Assembly (NCBI GenBank): GCA_031276355.1 | Contig: JAISNC010000089.1 | Span: 1-34,932, forward strand | Direction of reading: 5' to 3' | Length of the DNA: 34,932 nt | DNA from: Odoribacteraceae bacterium | Lineage (GTDB): Bacteria; Bacteroidota; Bacteroidia; Bacteroidales; Marinifilaceae | Shown here: in pieces, positions 1 to 10,865 of the stretch | How positions within the stretch are numbered: position 1 is the stretch's first letter | Layout of the letters: every line of letters begins with the position of its first letter | Program-made: the position numbers and the translations under genes | Notes under the pieces: generated by a model | Told to the model about the DNA's origin: nothing | Seen by the model: only the letters and a program-made list of their open reading frames with translations | The model's database searches: none

Positions 1-56
1 CGCCAGCCCCGATGGTACTGCCGGAAGGCGGGAGAGCAGGACGGTGCCGGATTCAA

Positions 57-101
57 GGGAGCGAGCCAGCCCGAAAGGGTAAGCCCGCTCCCGCTGTTTT
101 T
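57..101 (+). terminator. Possible terminator hairpin at the window edge
   Basis: GGGAGCG (57-63) pairs with CGCTCCC (86-92), and a run of five T follows at 97-101. This would end a plus-strand transcript entering from outside the window. It also lies just beyond the stop of the minus-strand cyclophilin gene, so it may serve both sides. The loop is long (22 nt), so confidence is limited. Confidence 0.35.
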
Positions 102-116
102 ATACAAGGAGGAAGA

Positions 117-929
117 TTAGCGGATGATCTTTGCCTTGATGATGCGGATGTTTTTTATCGGGCGATCGTTGCGATCTACTTGCGTGGCGGCGATTTTGTC
201 GACAATGTCCAGGCCGCTGATCACCTCCCCGAAGACGGTGTATGCCCCGTCAAGGTGTGGCGCTCCTCCCACGGTGGTGTAGATGCGGGCCTGTTCGTCG
301 GTGAGCACTTGCTTCCGGGCTTCGAAAAGGCTATCGCATCTTCTCTTGATCTTCCCTTCCAGCGAGTCGATGGCCGGCAGGTCGTTAGCCGTTTGCAGCC
401 GTTGGTATTCCGTTAGATGTTCGTTTACGACCGACTGATAGATGCTCCTTTCAAGGTTCTCGTTGCTGCTCCGGATGACATGCTCCAGCTCATCTCGGGT
501 GAACGGTTTGCCCTGCACGATGTAGAACTGGGACCCGTTCGATTTCCGTTCCGGGTTTTGACTATCTCCCAGGCGAGCTGCCGCTACTGCCCCTCTCTTG
601 TGGAAGAGGGTGGGCACGAACTCCGCGTCGATCCACTCCCCTTCGCTCCCTTCCCCCAGTCGCGTGTCGTTGGCGGCATGTTTCGATAAGGGATCGCCGG
701 CCTGAATCATGAACTCCTCAATGACCCGGTGGAACAGGATGGAGTCGTAAACATGTCGCTCGACCAACTGCACGAAATTATCCCTGTGCAGGGGCGTCTC
801 GTCGTAGAGCCGGATCTTGATTTTCCCCATCGAAGTGGTTAACTCGACGACTCTTCCGGTGGTGTGTTGCTCTTTGCAGGCGACTAACATACCGATACAA
901 CATACTAAAACGAAGGCAATCTTTTTCAT
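117..929 (-). CDS. Peptidylprolyl isomerase, cyclophilin type, lipoprotein
   Basis: A 270-residue protein with a lipoprotein signal (lipobox LVAC, Cys18), so probably anchored in the membrane with its domain in the periplasm. The cyclophilin fold starts at about residue 25 (VELTTSMGKIKIRLYDETPLHRDNF), with the family core FHRVIEEFMIQAGDP and, further on, GSQFYIVQGK. The fold is interrupted by a charged helical insertion of roughly 80 residues and closes with the segment YTVFGEVISGLDIVDKIA. Such an insertion is, as far as I recall, common in Bacteroidota homologues. The expected activity is cis-trans isomerisation of X-Pro bonds during folding of exported proteins. I chose the ATG at 929 because it starts the signal peptide directly; the frame continues 12 codons upstream. 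A matching promoter lies at 963-995. The gene is divergent from the SPOR lipoprotein gene. Confidence 0.9.
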   Translation of the reverse strand: MKKIAFVLVCCIGMLVACKEQHTTGRVVELTTSMGKIKIRLYDETPLHRDNFVQLVERHVYDSILFHRVIEEFMIQAGDPLSKHAANDTRLGEGSEGEWIDAEFVPTLFHKRGAVAAARLGDSQNPERKSNGSQFYIVQGKPFTRDELEHVIRSSNENLERSIYQSVVNEHLTEYQRLQTANDLPAIDSLEGKIKRRCDSLFEARKQVLTDEQARIYTTVGGAPHLDGAYTVFGEVISGLDIVDKIAATQVDRNDRPIKNIRIIKAKIIR

Positions 930-962
930 ATGATATAAATTTAGTTTACGGGTTCTTGTGCG

Positions 963-995
963 CAAAAATAGCGGAAATATTTTATTTCCGGCAAA
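963..995 (-). promoter_or_regulatory. Bacteroidota-type promoter for the cyclophilin gene
   Basis: On the minus strand TTTG (992-995) is followed after 21 bases by TATTTTTG (963-970), a match to the primary sigma consensus TTTG-N19-23-TAnnTTTG. The -7 box lies 33 bases upstream of the ATG. The spacer contains the perfect inverted repeat CGGAAATA-TTT-TATTTCCG (972-990), which could be an operator. Confidence 0.65.
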
Positions 996-1038
996 TTTGT
1001 TTTTACCTTAGCCGGCTAAAATAATAAACAGTGGATGT

Positions 1039-1482
1039 ATGAAAATGTATATTGTATTTCTCCTGATGCCGTTATTGTTGGTGGCTTGTCGTCGCAATAA
1101 TATGAAACAGAAAGAGTTGACGACGGCGGCCGTGGTCCGGGATACCCTTGTGACGGATACGATCCGCGCCGCGGATACCGTGACCGTGGTGCAGGCGGAG
1201 ACCCCGGTAGCGACCGCTCCACCGGTGAGCAAGAGCGTGCTGGCTTCTCCTTCCAAGCGTTTTCATGTGATCGTGGCCAGCCACCCCACGCGGGCGTTGG
1301 CGGAAAAGGAGATCCGGCGTTTCCGCGAGAAGGGGTACCCGGGAGCGCAGATTGTTTTCAAAGATGGCGTACACTACCGGGTGAGCATCGCCAGTTTCCC
1401 TACTCGCAAGGAAGCGCTGGCTAACCTCTCCTTCTACGCGCGCGTGTTAAACGTGCGGAAACCGTGGGTGACCTTCTATTGA
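1039..1482 (+). CDS. SPOR-domain lipoprotein
   Basis: A 147-residue protein with a lipoprotein signal peptide (lipobox LVAC, Cys17), a Thr/Val/Ala-rich linker of about 55 residues, and a C-terminal SPOR domain from about residue 73 (FHVIVASHPTRALAEKEIRRF ... YRVSIASFPTRKEALANL). SPOR domains bind glycan strands lacking stem peptides, typically at the division septum. The protein is probably an envelope lipoprotein interacting with peptidoglycan. The downstream 387 bases are repeat-rich and non-coding, so it appears monocistronic. A possible weak -7 box (TACCTTAG, one mismatch) lies at 1004-1011. Confidence 0.85.
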   Translation: MKMYIVFLLMPLLLVACRRNNMKQKELTTAAVVRDTLVTDTIRAADTVTVVQAETPVATAPPVSKSVLASPSKRFHVIVASHPTRALAEKEIRRFREKGYPGAQIVFKDGVHYRVSIASFPTRKEALANLSFYARVLNVRKPWVTFY

Positions 1483-1568
1483 CGCGCGCCCTCCCTTGTA
1501 TGCGATGAACGTCATCGCGGTCCGCAATCCCGTCATTGCGAACCGCGTTTTTCCGTCATCGGTACTCC

Positions 1569-1662
1569 CGCAGGGACAACACTTGATTAACCGTATGCTT
1601 TAGCTTACGGCAGCAAGGGAATACATCTACCTCCAAGTCCCGCAGGGACGACACTTGATTAA
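1569..1662. repeat. 72-bp repeat unit, about 1.3 copies, inverted relative to 8769-8955
   Basis: The motif CGCAGGGAC(A/G)ACACTTGATTAA begins at 1569 and again at 1641, a period of exactly 72 bases. Between them are short inverted repeats such as CCGTA...TACGG and GTCCC-GCA-GGGAC. The reverse complement of this unit forms the tandem array at 8769-8955. The rest of the gap 1483-1869 holds scattered GTCATTGCG/GTCATCGCG motifs and the palindrome at 1679-1771; I see no gene in it. Confidence 0.75.
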
Positions 1663-1678
1663 GAGGGGGTGTCAAAAG

Positions 1679-1771
1679 CCGGATTTCGTCATTGCTAACC
1701 CCGGAGGGTGAAGCAATCCAGACGTATAGCGTTGCCTGGATTGCTTCCCGCTATGCGGATCGCAATGACGG
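1679..1771. repeat. REP/MITE-like imperfect palindrome, copy 1
   Basis: Two arms of about 40 bases, sharing TCGTCATTGC at the outside and GAAGCAATCCAG/CTGGATTGCTTC at the centre, enclose a 14-base loop. The arms differ in the middle (CCGGAGGGTG versus the complement of CCGCTATGCGG). Related copies lie at 8649-8750 and 28128-28222, with a single arm at 9037-9079. It is non-coding. Small open frames across it are by-products of the repeat. Confidence 0.75.
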
Positions 1772-1869
1772 CCATTCGGGAGGCAAACCATTCAGGAGAA
1801 GAACCACTCGCAAGGACGAAAGCCGGCTCGCGAGAGAAGCTCCCCCCCCCTCCCAAACGGTTGAGCCGC

Positions 1870-2589
1870 TTACGCTTGCCTCGGGGTGTAATTAATACTG
1901 AAAAAATTGGGATTATACCCGCTCTCCAGCATCTCGTTATACTTTTGCTCGTCGAAAGAGTAAAGAAACGCCCCTTTCTTGGAATTAGAGTGATCCTTCC
2001 TGCCGGTATTGATAAGAATATTCATCCCCTGGATCTTCTTCCTGAAATTCCGTTTATCCATCTCGAAGCCGAAAATCGTCTCGTAAAGTTGCTGGAGAAT
2101 GGGAAGAGTAAACTCCTGCGGCAGCAAGTTAAAGCCGATCGGGCAGTTGGAGGCCCGGCGTCTCATCCGTCCCAAAGCCTTTTTCACCATCAAGTTATGG
2201 TCAAAGATCAAATCGGGCATCTTGTCTAATAAAAACCAGACGGCGTTATGAAATTGCCGGTGATAATTCCGGATATCCATGAGCGCGAAATAGGCTGTCG
2301 ACAGCACGCGGCCACCCGGGTCGCGATCGACCTCGCTAAACGTCATCAACTGCTCCATGTACACCCGTTCGATACCCGTGTAATCTCGCAACACGCGTTC
2401 CGCTGCCTGATCCAGGGTCTCGTCACCGCGCAGGAATCCCCCCACCAGTGACCACTCACCCTCGCAAGGGGCAAAATTTCGCTTTAACAACAACACTTTC
2501 AACCCCTCCCCGTCAAATCCAAAAATAATACAATCAACAGCCACCTTAAAGTCCTGTTCTTCGGTATAAAAACATGTCTCTTTTTTCAT
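1870..2589 (-). CDS. AraR-like transcriptional regulator (Nudix-fold domain plus winged helix)
   Basis: A 239-residue protein of the NrtR/AraR superfamily. The N-terminal Nudix-fold domain (about residues 13-145) carries the family stretches VAVDCIIFGFDGE, GEWSLVGGF and RDPGGRVLSTAYFALM. The C-terminal part holds GFNLLPQEFTLPILQQLYE and DKRNFRKKIQGM, a winged-helix DNA-binding region, and ends with KKGAFLYSFD. The Nudix box (51-73) keeps Gly51 and Glu57, but the metal-binding REUXEE core reads R-V-L-R-D-Y, so hydrolase activity is unlikely and a ligand sensor is expected. In Bacteroides thetaiotaomicron such a protein (AraR) controls L-arabinose utilisation. The adjacent divergent GH127-GH2 operon fits that role. 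The ligand (arabinose or another sugar) is inferred. Confidence 0.85.
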   Translation of the reverse strand: MKKETCFYTEEQDFKVAVDCIIFGFDGEGLKVLLLKRNFAPCEGEWSLVGGFLRGDETLDQAAERVLRDYTGIERVYMEQLMTFSEVDRDPGGRVLSTAYFALMDIRNYHRQFHNAVWFLLDKMPDLIFDHNLMVKKALGRMRRRASNCPIGFNLLPQEFTLPILQQLYETIFGFEMDKRNFRKKIQGMNILINTGRKDHSNSKKGAFLYSFDEQKYNEMLESGYNPNFFSINYTPRQA

Positions 2590-2652
2590 ATTTCTTGTAT
2601 ATAAATTCTACAATCACCCATCAGCACCCCACTGGGCTATCGAATTACGTCC

Positions 2653-2684
2653 CAAACATAGGAATATTTTTGCTAACTATCAAA
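2653..2684 (-). promoter_or_regulatory. Promoter of the AraR-like regulator gene
   Basis: On the minus strand TTTG (2681-2684), a 20-base spacer and TATGTTTG (2653-2660) match the Bacteroidota consensus TTTG-N19-23-TAnnTTTG without a mismatch. The -7 box is 63 bases upstream of the ATG at 2589, leaving a leader of roughly 55 bases. Confidence 0.65.
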
Positions 2685-2818
2685 TTATTTTCCGATAAGC
2701 ACGCATTTTAAACAAGCGCGGTTCGATGCTCCTACCGGAGATGGCCAGGGAAAGCCGTCTCGAATGCCTCGAACGGTCACTGTCGTGAGGGGATAATTCA
2801 AAGTAATACAGTAATTTA

Positions 2819-2889
2819 TCGATCGCTGGAGTGCTACCCGCTTCGCCTCGCGGGTCGCGATGACGAAACCCAACTTGTAAGACAGCCCC
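2819..2889. repeat. Remnant of the REP/MITE-like repeat
   Basis: A degenerate half copy: CGATCGCTGGAGTGCT resembles the inner arm, CGCGGGTCGCGATGACGAAACC the outer arm, and CTTGTAAGACAGCCCC resembles the terminal sequence CTTTCGAGACAGCCC at 28295-28309. It includes a small hairpin, ACCCGC ... GCGGGT. The remaining part of the gap 2590-3034 carries the two promoters and shows no gene. Confidence 0.5.
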
Positions 2890-2938
2890 TAACCGACAAT
2901 TTGAAATGCACCCTCCTCATGCTAAAAAAAAAGGGTGT

Positions 2939-2974
2939 ATAACGTACTATTATCTCGTGTTTTTTCTATTTTTG
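2939..2974 (+). promoter_or_regulatory. Promoter region of the GH127-GH2 operon with a possible operator
   Basis: TATTTTTG at 2967-2974 matches the TAnnTTTG box; no TTTG is found at the expected upstream distance. ATAA-N7-TTAT (2939-2953) is a short inverted repeat ending 13 bases upstream of the box, where a regulator could bind. Assignment to the AraR-like protein is inferred from position only. The leader from the -7 box to the ATG at 3035 is 60 bases. Confidence 0.45.
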
Positions 2975-3034
2975 TCTCCGCGATCTCCCCCGTGAGACGC
3001 ATCGAACAACATATAATATTTAAAACCACAGGAT

Positions 3035-5434
3035 ATGAAAAATCTACTACTGCTTCCCATGCTCTTCGTTCTGGCGCTAAACGCTGTAGGACAAGAGAAT
3101 GCGGGTTATCCCGTCTCTCCCGTGCCCTTCACGCGCGTGAAGGTGACAGACGGTTTCTGGGGGCAACGCCTCCGGGCCAGCCGCGAAACCACTATCCCGC
3201 TCGCGTTCAGTAAATGCGAGGAGACGGGGCGTTACAAGAATTTCGAAATGGCGGCCCATCCCGGGCCGCAGAACAAGGTTACCGGTTACTCGTTCGACGA
3301 CACCGATGTCTACAAGACGATCGAGGGGGCCAGCTACCTGCTGCAAACCTTCCCCGACGAGAAGTTAAAGCGCTATATCGACAGCCTCCTCGTCATCGTC
3401 GCGGCGGCCCAGGAGCCTGACGGTTACCTCTACACCGCGCGCACGATGAACCCCGGGCACCCCCACGAGTGGGCCGGGAGCAAACGCTGGGAGAAGGTGG
3501 AAGAGCTGAGCCACGAGTTCTACAACCTCGGCCACATGGTCGAGGGGGCCGTCGCTCACTACCAGGCTACCGGCCAACGCAACTTCCTCGACATCGCTAT
3601 CCGCTACGCCGACTGCGTGTGCCGGGAGATTGGCGGAGCTCCCGGGCAGGTGATCGCCGTTCCCGGGCACCAGATCGCGGAGATGGCGCTCGCCAAGTTG
3701 TATACCCTCACCGGCGAGAGGAGATACCTCGACATGGCCCGCTTCTTTATCGACAAGCGCGGCTACACCTCCCGCCGGGACGCTTACAGCCAGGCCCACA
3801 AGCCCCTCCTCGAGCAGGACGAGGCCGTCGGCCACGCCGTCAGGGCCGCCTACATGTACGCGGGCGTCGCCGACGTTGCTGCCCTCACCGGCGAGCAGCC
3901 GTATATCAACGCCATCGGCAAGATATGGGATAACGTCGTCTCCAAAAAGCTCTATATCACCGGCGGCATCGGTGCCACGGGCAGCGGCGAGGCCTTCGGC
4001 AAAAACTACGAACTCCCCAACATGTCCGCCTACTGCGAGACCTGTGCCGCCATCGGCAACGTCTACTGGAATCACCGCCTCTTCCTCCTGCACGGCGACT
4101 CGAAGTATTACGATGTGCTCGAACGCACCCTGTATAATGGTCTCCTCTCCGGCGTTTCGCTCGACGGCGACGGTTTTTTCTACCCCAATCCGCTCGAGTC
4201 GATCGGACAGCACGCGCGTGCCGCGTGGTTCGGCTGCGCGTGTTGCCCCTCGAATATCTGTCGCTTTATTCCCTCCATGCCGGGGTACGTCTACGCCGTG
4301 AAGGAGAATAGCGTGTACGTGAATCTCTTCCTCTCGAATGAGGCGGAGTTGTTCGTCGCGGGAAAGAAGGTCCGCCTCCAACAGACCACGCGCTATCCCT
4401 GGGCCGGCGAGGTGAAAATCGAGATCTCCCCGCGGGCAACGGCCACCTTTGGTGTCAACATCCGGGTACCGGGGTGGGCGCGTAACGAGGTGGTGCCGAG
4501 TGATCTCTATTACTATGCCGACGACCTGCTACCCGGCTATCGCGTCAGCGTCAACGGCAAGGCGGTGGCGACGACGCTCGAGAAGGGGTACGCCGTGATC
4601 CACCGCAAGTGGAGAAAGGGCGACGTCATCGAGGTGCATTTTGACATGGAGCCGCGCTTGGTGCGGGCCCACCCCGCGGTCGAAGCCGACCGCGGGCGAG
4701 TTGCCGTCGAGCGCGGGCCGCTGGTGTACTGCGCCGAGTGGCCGGATAACGACTTCAGCGTGCGGGGCGTGTTGTTGTCGCCGCGGGCCCGCTTCGACGT
4801 GCAGTTCGCGCCGGAACTCCTCCAGGGGGTCGCCACCCTCTCGACGACCGACGTGCAGTCCCTTCGCTTTGACGACGGCGGCAAGTTGCGTCCCGAGGAT
4901 AAGACCCTGACCCTTATCCCCTACTACGCGTGGGCCCACCGCGGTGCCGGGGAGATGAGCGTCTGGCTTCCGGTAGACGTGACGGCCACGCGCCCCACGA
5001 TGCCCCCGACGATCGCCTCTACCGGTAAGGTAGCGACTTCCCGCGGCGGCAGCGCGCGGTCGGCCATCAACGACCGGCTGGTGCCCCTCGGCCCCGAAGA
5101 TCGCACCGCCCCCCACTTCCACTGGTGGCCCAAGAAGAACTCCACCGAGTGGATCACCTGCGAGTTTGCCGCCCCCGGGCGCGTATCCGCGTCCACCGTC
5201 TACTGGTTCGACGACGGCCCCTGGGGCGGTTGCCGCGTGCCGGTCGCCTGGAAGGTCTATTATAAGGATGCCGCCGGCGAGTGGGTGCCTGTCGACAACC
5301 TCTCCCCCTACACCGTCGTGAAGGGCAAGGCCTGCAAGGTGACCTTCGAGCCGGTGACGACTACCGCCGTGAAACTCGAAGTACAACTGCCGGAGGAGCA
5401 CTCCACCGGTCTCTACGAATGGGAAATCAACTAA
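3035..5434 (+). CDS. GH127 family glycoside hydrolase, probable beta-L-arabinofuranosidase
   Basis: A 799-residue protein with an N-terminal signal peptide (about residues 1-20), so periplasmic or surface-exposed. It has the (alpha/alpha)6-barrel typical of GH127 (formerly DUF1680), beginning PFTRVKVTDGFWGQRL. The active site can be read by comparison with HypBA1 of Bifidobacterium: Glu319 (GSGEAFG) as acid/base, Glu335 and Cys337 (CETC), and Cys403-Cys404 (FGCACCPSN), where the zinc-bound cysteine acts as nucleophile. A beta-sandwich region follows, and the last 130 residues or so form an additional discoidin-like domain (TEWITCEFAAPGRVSASTVY). The family releases beta-L-arabinofuranose from arabino-oligosaccharides and glycoproteins; other pectin-derived activities exist, so exact specificity is open. 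It is the first gene of an operon with the GH2 gene 21 bases downstream. Confidence 0.9.
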   Translation: MKNLLLLPMLFVLALNAVGQENAGYPVSPVPFTRVKVTDGFWGQRLRASRETTIPLAFSKCEETGRYKNFEMAAHPGPQNKVTGYSFDDTDVYKTIEGASYLLQTFPDEKLKRYIDSLLVIVAAAQEPDGYLYTARTMNPGHPHEWAGSKRWEKVEELSHEFYNLGHMVEGAVAHYQATGQRNFLDIAIRYADCVCREIGGAPGQVIAVPGHQIAEMALAKLYTLTGERRYLDMARFFIDKRGYTSRRDAYSQAHKPLLEQDEAVGHAVRAAYMYAGVADVAALTGEQPYINAIGKIWDNVVSKKLYITGGIGATGSGEAFGKNYELPNMSAYCETCAAIGNVYWNHRLFLLHGDSKYYDVLERTLYNGLLSGVSLDGDGFFYPNPLESIGQHARAAWFGCACCPSNICRFIPSMPGYVYAVKENSVYVNLFLSNEAELFVAGKKVRLQQTTRYPWAGEVKIEISPRATATFGVNIRVPGWARNEVVPSDLYYYADDLLPGYRVSVNGKAVATTLEKGYAVIHRKWRKGDVIEVHFDMEPRLVRAHPAVEADRGRVAVERGPLVYCAEWPDNDFSVRGVLLSPRARFDVQFAPELLQGVATLSTTDVQSLRFDDGGKLRPEDKTLTLIPYYAWAHRGAGEMSVWLPVDVTATRPTMPPTIASTGKVATSRGGSARSAINDRLVPLGPEDRTAPHFHWWPKKNSTEWITCEFAAPGRVSASTVYWFDDGPWGGCRVPVAWKVYYKDAAGEWVPVDNLSPYTVVKGKACKVTFEPVTTTAVKLEVQLPEEHSTGLYEWEIN

Positions 5435-5437
5435 TAA

Positions 5438-8569
<3,132 letters not shown>

Positions 8570-8648
8570 TACCCGGGCTGTTCCTTAGTCGGGGCGGGAC
8601 AAGCCTCTCTAAACGAACGTCATCGCGAATGGTCGTCCTTGGTAATCC

Positions 8649-8750
8649 CGGTTTTTCGTCATTGCGAATCCCGAAGGGTGAAGCAATCCAGAAAGTAGAT
8701 CACGTTGACTGGATTGCTTCCCGCTCCGCGGATCGCAATGACGAAAACCG
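8649..8750. repeat. REP/MITE-like imperfect palindrome, copy 2
   Basis: Arms of about 42 bases begin CGGTTTTTCGTCATTGCGA and end TCGCAATGACGAAAACCG, meeting at GAAGCAATCCAG / CTGGATTGCTTC around a 17-base loop. The outer side continues as ACTTTTGACACACCCTCTTAATCAAG into the 72-bp array. The same junction, inverted, joins the array and palindrome at 1569-1771. Confidence 0.8.
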
Positions 8751-8768
8751 ACTTTTGACACACCCTCT

Positions 8769-8955
8769 TAATCAAGTGTCGTCCCTGCGGGACTGGGTGG
8801 GAGACGTGTTCCCTTGTTACCGTAAGCTGAAGCATACGGTTAATCAAGGGTCGTCCCGGCGGGACTGGGTAGGAGACGTGTTCCCTTGTTACCGTAAGCT
8901 AAAGCATACGGTTAATCAAGGGTCGTCCCGGCGGGACTGGGTAGGAGATGTGTTC
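8769..8955. repeat. 72-bp tandem repeat, about 2.6 copies
   Basis: TAATCAAG(T/G)GTCGTCCC(T/G)GCGGGACTGGGT recurs at 8769, 8841 and 8913, a period of exactly 72 bases with few differences. Each unit has two small palindromes: GTCCC-N3-GGGAC and ACCGTA...TACGGT. There are no variable spacers, so it is not CRISPR. The array and its neighbours fill the 617-base gap 8570-9186, in which I see no gene. Confidence 0.85.
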
Positions 8956-9036
8956 ACTATGTTTTGCCCCCCTACATCTGGACGTTATCGCGAATGGTCG
9001 TCATCGCGATCCGCGGTTTTTCGTCATCGCGCATCC

Positions 9037-9079
9037 CGGTTTTTCGTCATTGCGAATCCCGAAGGGTGAAGCAATCCAG
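9037..9079. repeat. Single arm of the REP/MITE-like palindrome
   Basis: CGGTTTTTCGTCATTGCGA through GAAGCAATCCAG repeats the left arm of copy 2 (8649-8691) almost exactly, but the right arm is absent. Partial CGTCATCGCG motifs precede it at 8985-9035. Confidence 0.7.
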
Positions 9080-9186
9080 CGTTTTACAAACCTATTTTGG
9101 CTACACCCGGTACTTCGTTTTGCCAACGAACAACCCTTTACGGCACGGATTTTGTCACTCCCCATTGAAACAACACGCGACCTATT

Positions 9187-10305
9187 ATGAGAATATTGCC
9201 TGTAATCTTCGTGTTACTCCTCTATCTATCTGGAAACTTTTACATCTTCCATCGTTTATGGCAACTCTTGCCGTGGCATCATCCCCTCGTGGGGGGAGGA
9301 TTCATCGTGGGAGGGCTTTTTTTAGCCTCGGCGATCTTCCTCTCGTTTCTTCTGCAGGATCTCTTGCCAGCCTGGCTGACGGGCCGCTTGTACGTGGTGG
9401 GGACGACGTGGGTGTTCGTGTTTCTTTATTTGTTGATGGCGAACGGCGTACGCGACCTCTTTCTGTGGGTGGACGGGCGTTGGCACCTGCTTCCTCTCTC
9501 CTGGTCAACGGGAGAGGGCTTCCGGTGGATCACCTACGTTGTCGCGACGGGAGTGGCCGCGGCGGTGCTTGTCGGGGGCCACGTGCGTTATTGTATCAAG
9601 GAGCGCGTGGAGTGGAGCGTTGACACCGGTAAAATAGCGGGAGAGAGCGTTAAAATAGTAGTTATCAGTGACCTTCACTTGGGCTACGGGATCGGTCGCC
9701 GGGAGCTGGCCCGGTGGGTCGAGCTGATCAACGCGGAGCGGCCGGATGTGGTGTTGATCGCCGGGGACATGGTGGACCATGACATCCGCCCGCTGGAGGA
9801 GCAGCGCCTGTGGGAGGGGCTGAGACGAATCGAGGCGCGGTGGGGCGTGTACGCTTGTCCGGGGAATCACGAGTATATTGCCGGCATTGACAAGAGTTTA
9901 CGTTTCTTGGAGAAGGCGGGCATCCGCGTGTTGCGGGACTCCGTGGTGGAGGTGGGGGGAGCGTTTCTCCTCGCCGGGAGGGATGACCGCCAGAACCCGG
10001 GCCGCGCCTCTTTGCGGAAGTTGATAGGCGGGTTGGAACGGTCGAAGCCCCTCCTCCTCTTGGATCATCAGCCTGTTCACCTGGAGGAGGCGGTGGAGCA
10101 AGGGGTAGACCTGCAGTTTTCGGGCCACACGCACCGGGGCCAGGTGTGGCCGGTTAACTGGATTACCGATCGCCTGTTCGAGGTGTCGCACGGCTATAAG
10201 AGAAAGGGGAATACCCGCGTTTACGTCACCTCGGGCATCGGCTTGTGGGGTGGCAAGTTTCGCATCGGCACCCGCTCGGAGTACCTGGTGATTCGCCTGC
10301 AATAG
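9187..10305 (+). CDS. Membrane-anchored calcineurin-like metallophosphoesterase
   Basis: A 372-residue protein with four hydrophobic segments in the first 135 residues (starting LPVIFVLLLYLSG), followed by a cytoplasmic metallophosphoesterase domain. The metal-binding motifs are complete: D162-x-H164 (ISDLHLG), D194 (AGDMVDHD), N227-H228 (CPGNHEY) and H314-x-H316 (SGHTHRGQ). The arrangement resembles YkuE-type phosphoesterases, some of which act on lipid or nucleotide phosphates; the substrate here is unknown. The ATG at 9187 is the first in frame and opens the first membrane segment. It converges with gmhB downstream, with a gap of 54 bases. Confidence 0.85.
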   Translation: MRILPVIFVLLLYLSGNFYIFHRLWQLLPWHHPLVGGGFIVGGLFLASAIFLSFLLQDLLPAWLTGRLYVVGTTWVFVFLYLLMANGVRDLFLWVDGRWHLLPLSWSTGEGFRWITYVVATGVAAAVLVGGHVRYCIKERVEWSVDTGKIAGESVKIVVISDLHLGYGIGRRELARWVELINAERPDVVLIAGDMVDHDIRPLEEQRLWEGLRRIEARWGVYACPGNHEYIAGIDKSLRFLEKAGIRVLRDSVVEVGGAFLLAGRDDRQNPGRASLRKLIGGLERSKPLLLLDHQPVHLEEAVEQGVDLQFSGHTHRGQVWPVNWITDRLFEVSHGYKRKGNTRVYVTSGIGLWGGKFRIGTRSEYLVIRLQ

Positions 10306-10359
10306 CCCGTGCGGCCTACCGCCCGCGGGGCCGTCTCGTTGCCCCGTGGCGCGCGGGCG

Positions 10360-10860
10360 TCACGCTTGTTCGCCGAGCACGCGGTCGATGGCGGGAGTGA
10401 GGTCGCTATTCGGGCGGATACGGATGCCGGTGACACCCGCCGCCCGGGCAGCCTCCATGTCGCTTTGGCTATCCCCGATCATATAGGAAACGGCTGGATC
10501 TATGTCGAGTTGTCTCATGGCCAGCTCGATGAGGTAGGGCGAGGGCTTGCGACAACAGCAGGGGGCGACACTCTCGTGGTGCGGACAGTAGTATATCTTG
10601 TCGATGCGCGCGCCGTGTTTTCTTAGTTCAAAGCGCATGTAGCCGTGGAAGGTCTCGACGTGTCGCTTCTCGTAGATGCCTTTGGCGATCCCCCCCTGGT
10701 TCGTGATGACGACGACGAGGTACCCCGCCTCGTTTAAACGACGGATGCCGTCGATAACGCCGGGGTTAAACTGTAAATCATCAAGACGGTAGACGTAGTA
10801 ACGCCCCTCGGTCGAGTTGATCGTGCCGTCACGATCGAAAAAAACGGCTTTGTTTTTCAT
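10360..10860 (-). CDS. gmhB: D-glycero-D-manno-heptose 1,7-bisphosphate 7-phosphatase (HAD family)
   Basis: A 166-residue HAD phosphatase. Motif I is FFDRDGT (Asp9 nucleophile, Asp11), motif II is VITNQGG, motif III contains Lys105 (CRKPSP) and motif IV is IGDSQSDMEAA (Asp130, Asp134). The structural zinc site typical of GmhB is present in short form: CPHHESVAPCCC (Cys92, His94, Cys101, Cys103). GmhB removes the 7-phosphate in ADP- or GDP-heptose synthesis for lipopolysaccharide or S-layer glycans. A histidinol-phosphate phosphatase is the main alternative; the RYYVYRLDDLQF region fits either. I chose the ATG at 10860; a TTG at 10869 is in frame and would overlap holA. It lies 5 bases after the holA stop, so the two are probably co-transcribed. 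Confidence 0.82.
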   Translation of the reverse strand: MKNKAVFFDRDGTINSTEGRYYVYRLDDLQFNPGVIDGIRRLNEAGYLVVVITNQGGIAKGIYEKRHVETFHGYMRFELRKHGARIDKIYYCPHHESVAPCCCRKPSPYLIELAMRQLDIDPAVSYMIGDSQSDMEAARAAGVTGIRIRPNSDLTPAIDRVLGEQA

Positions 10861-10865
10861 GGTCT

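Noticed and set aside
1692-2229. Small plus-strand open frames over the first palindrome and the regulator gene
   Set aside because: They run through repeat DNA and then antisense to the AraR-like gene.
3365-4381. Open frame on the minus strand opposite the GH127 gene (338 codons)
   Set aside because: Same reason: antisense to a well-supported enzyme, with no family features.
8769-8955. Possible CRISPR array
   Set aside because: The whole 72-base period is repeated, with no variable spacers and no cas genes nearby.
8629-9069. 146-codon open frame across the repeats after the GH2 gene
   Set aside because: It is made up of translated palindrome and 72-bp repeat units and has no independent coding character.
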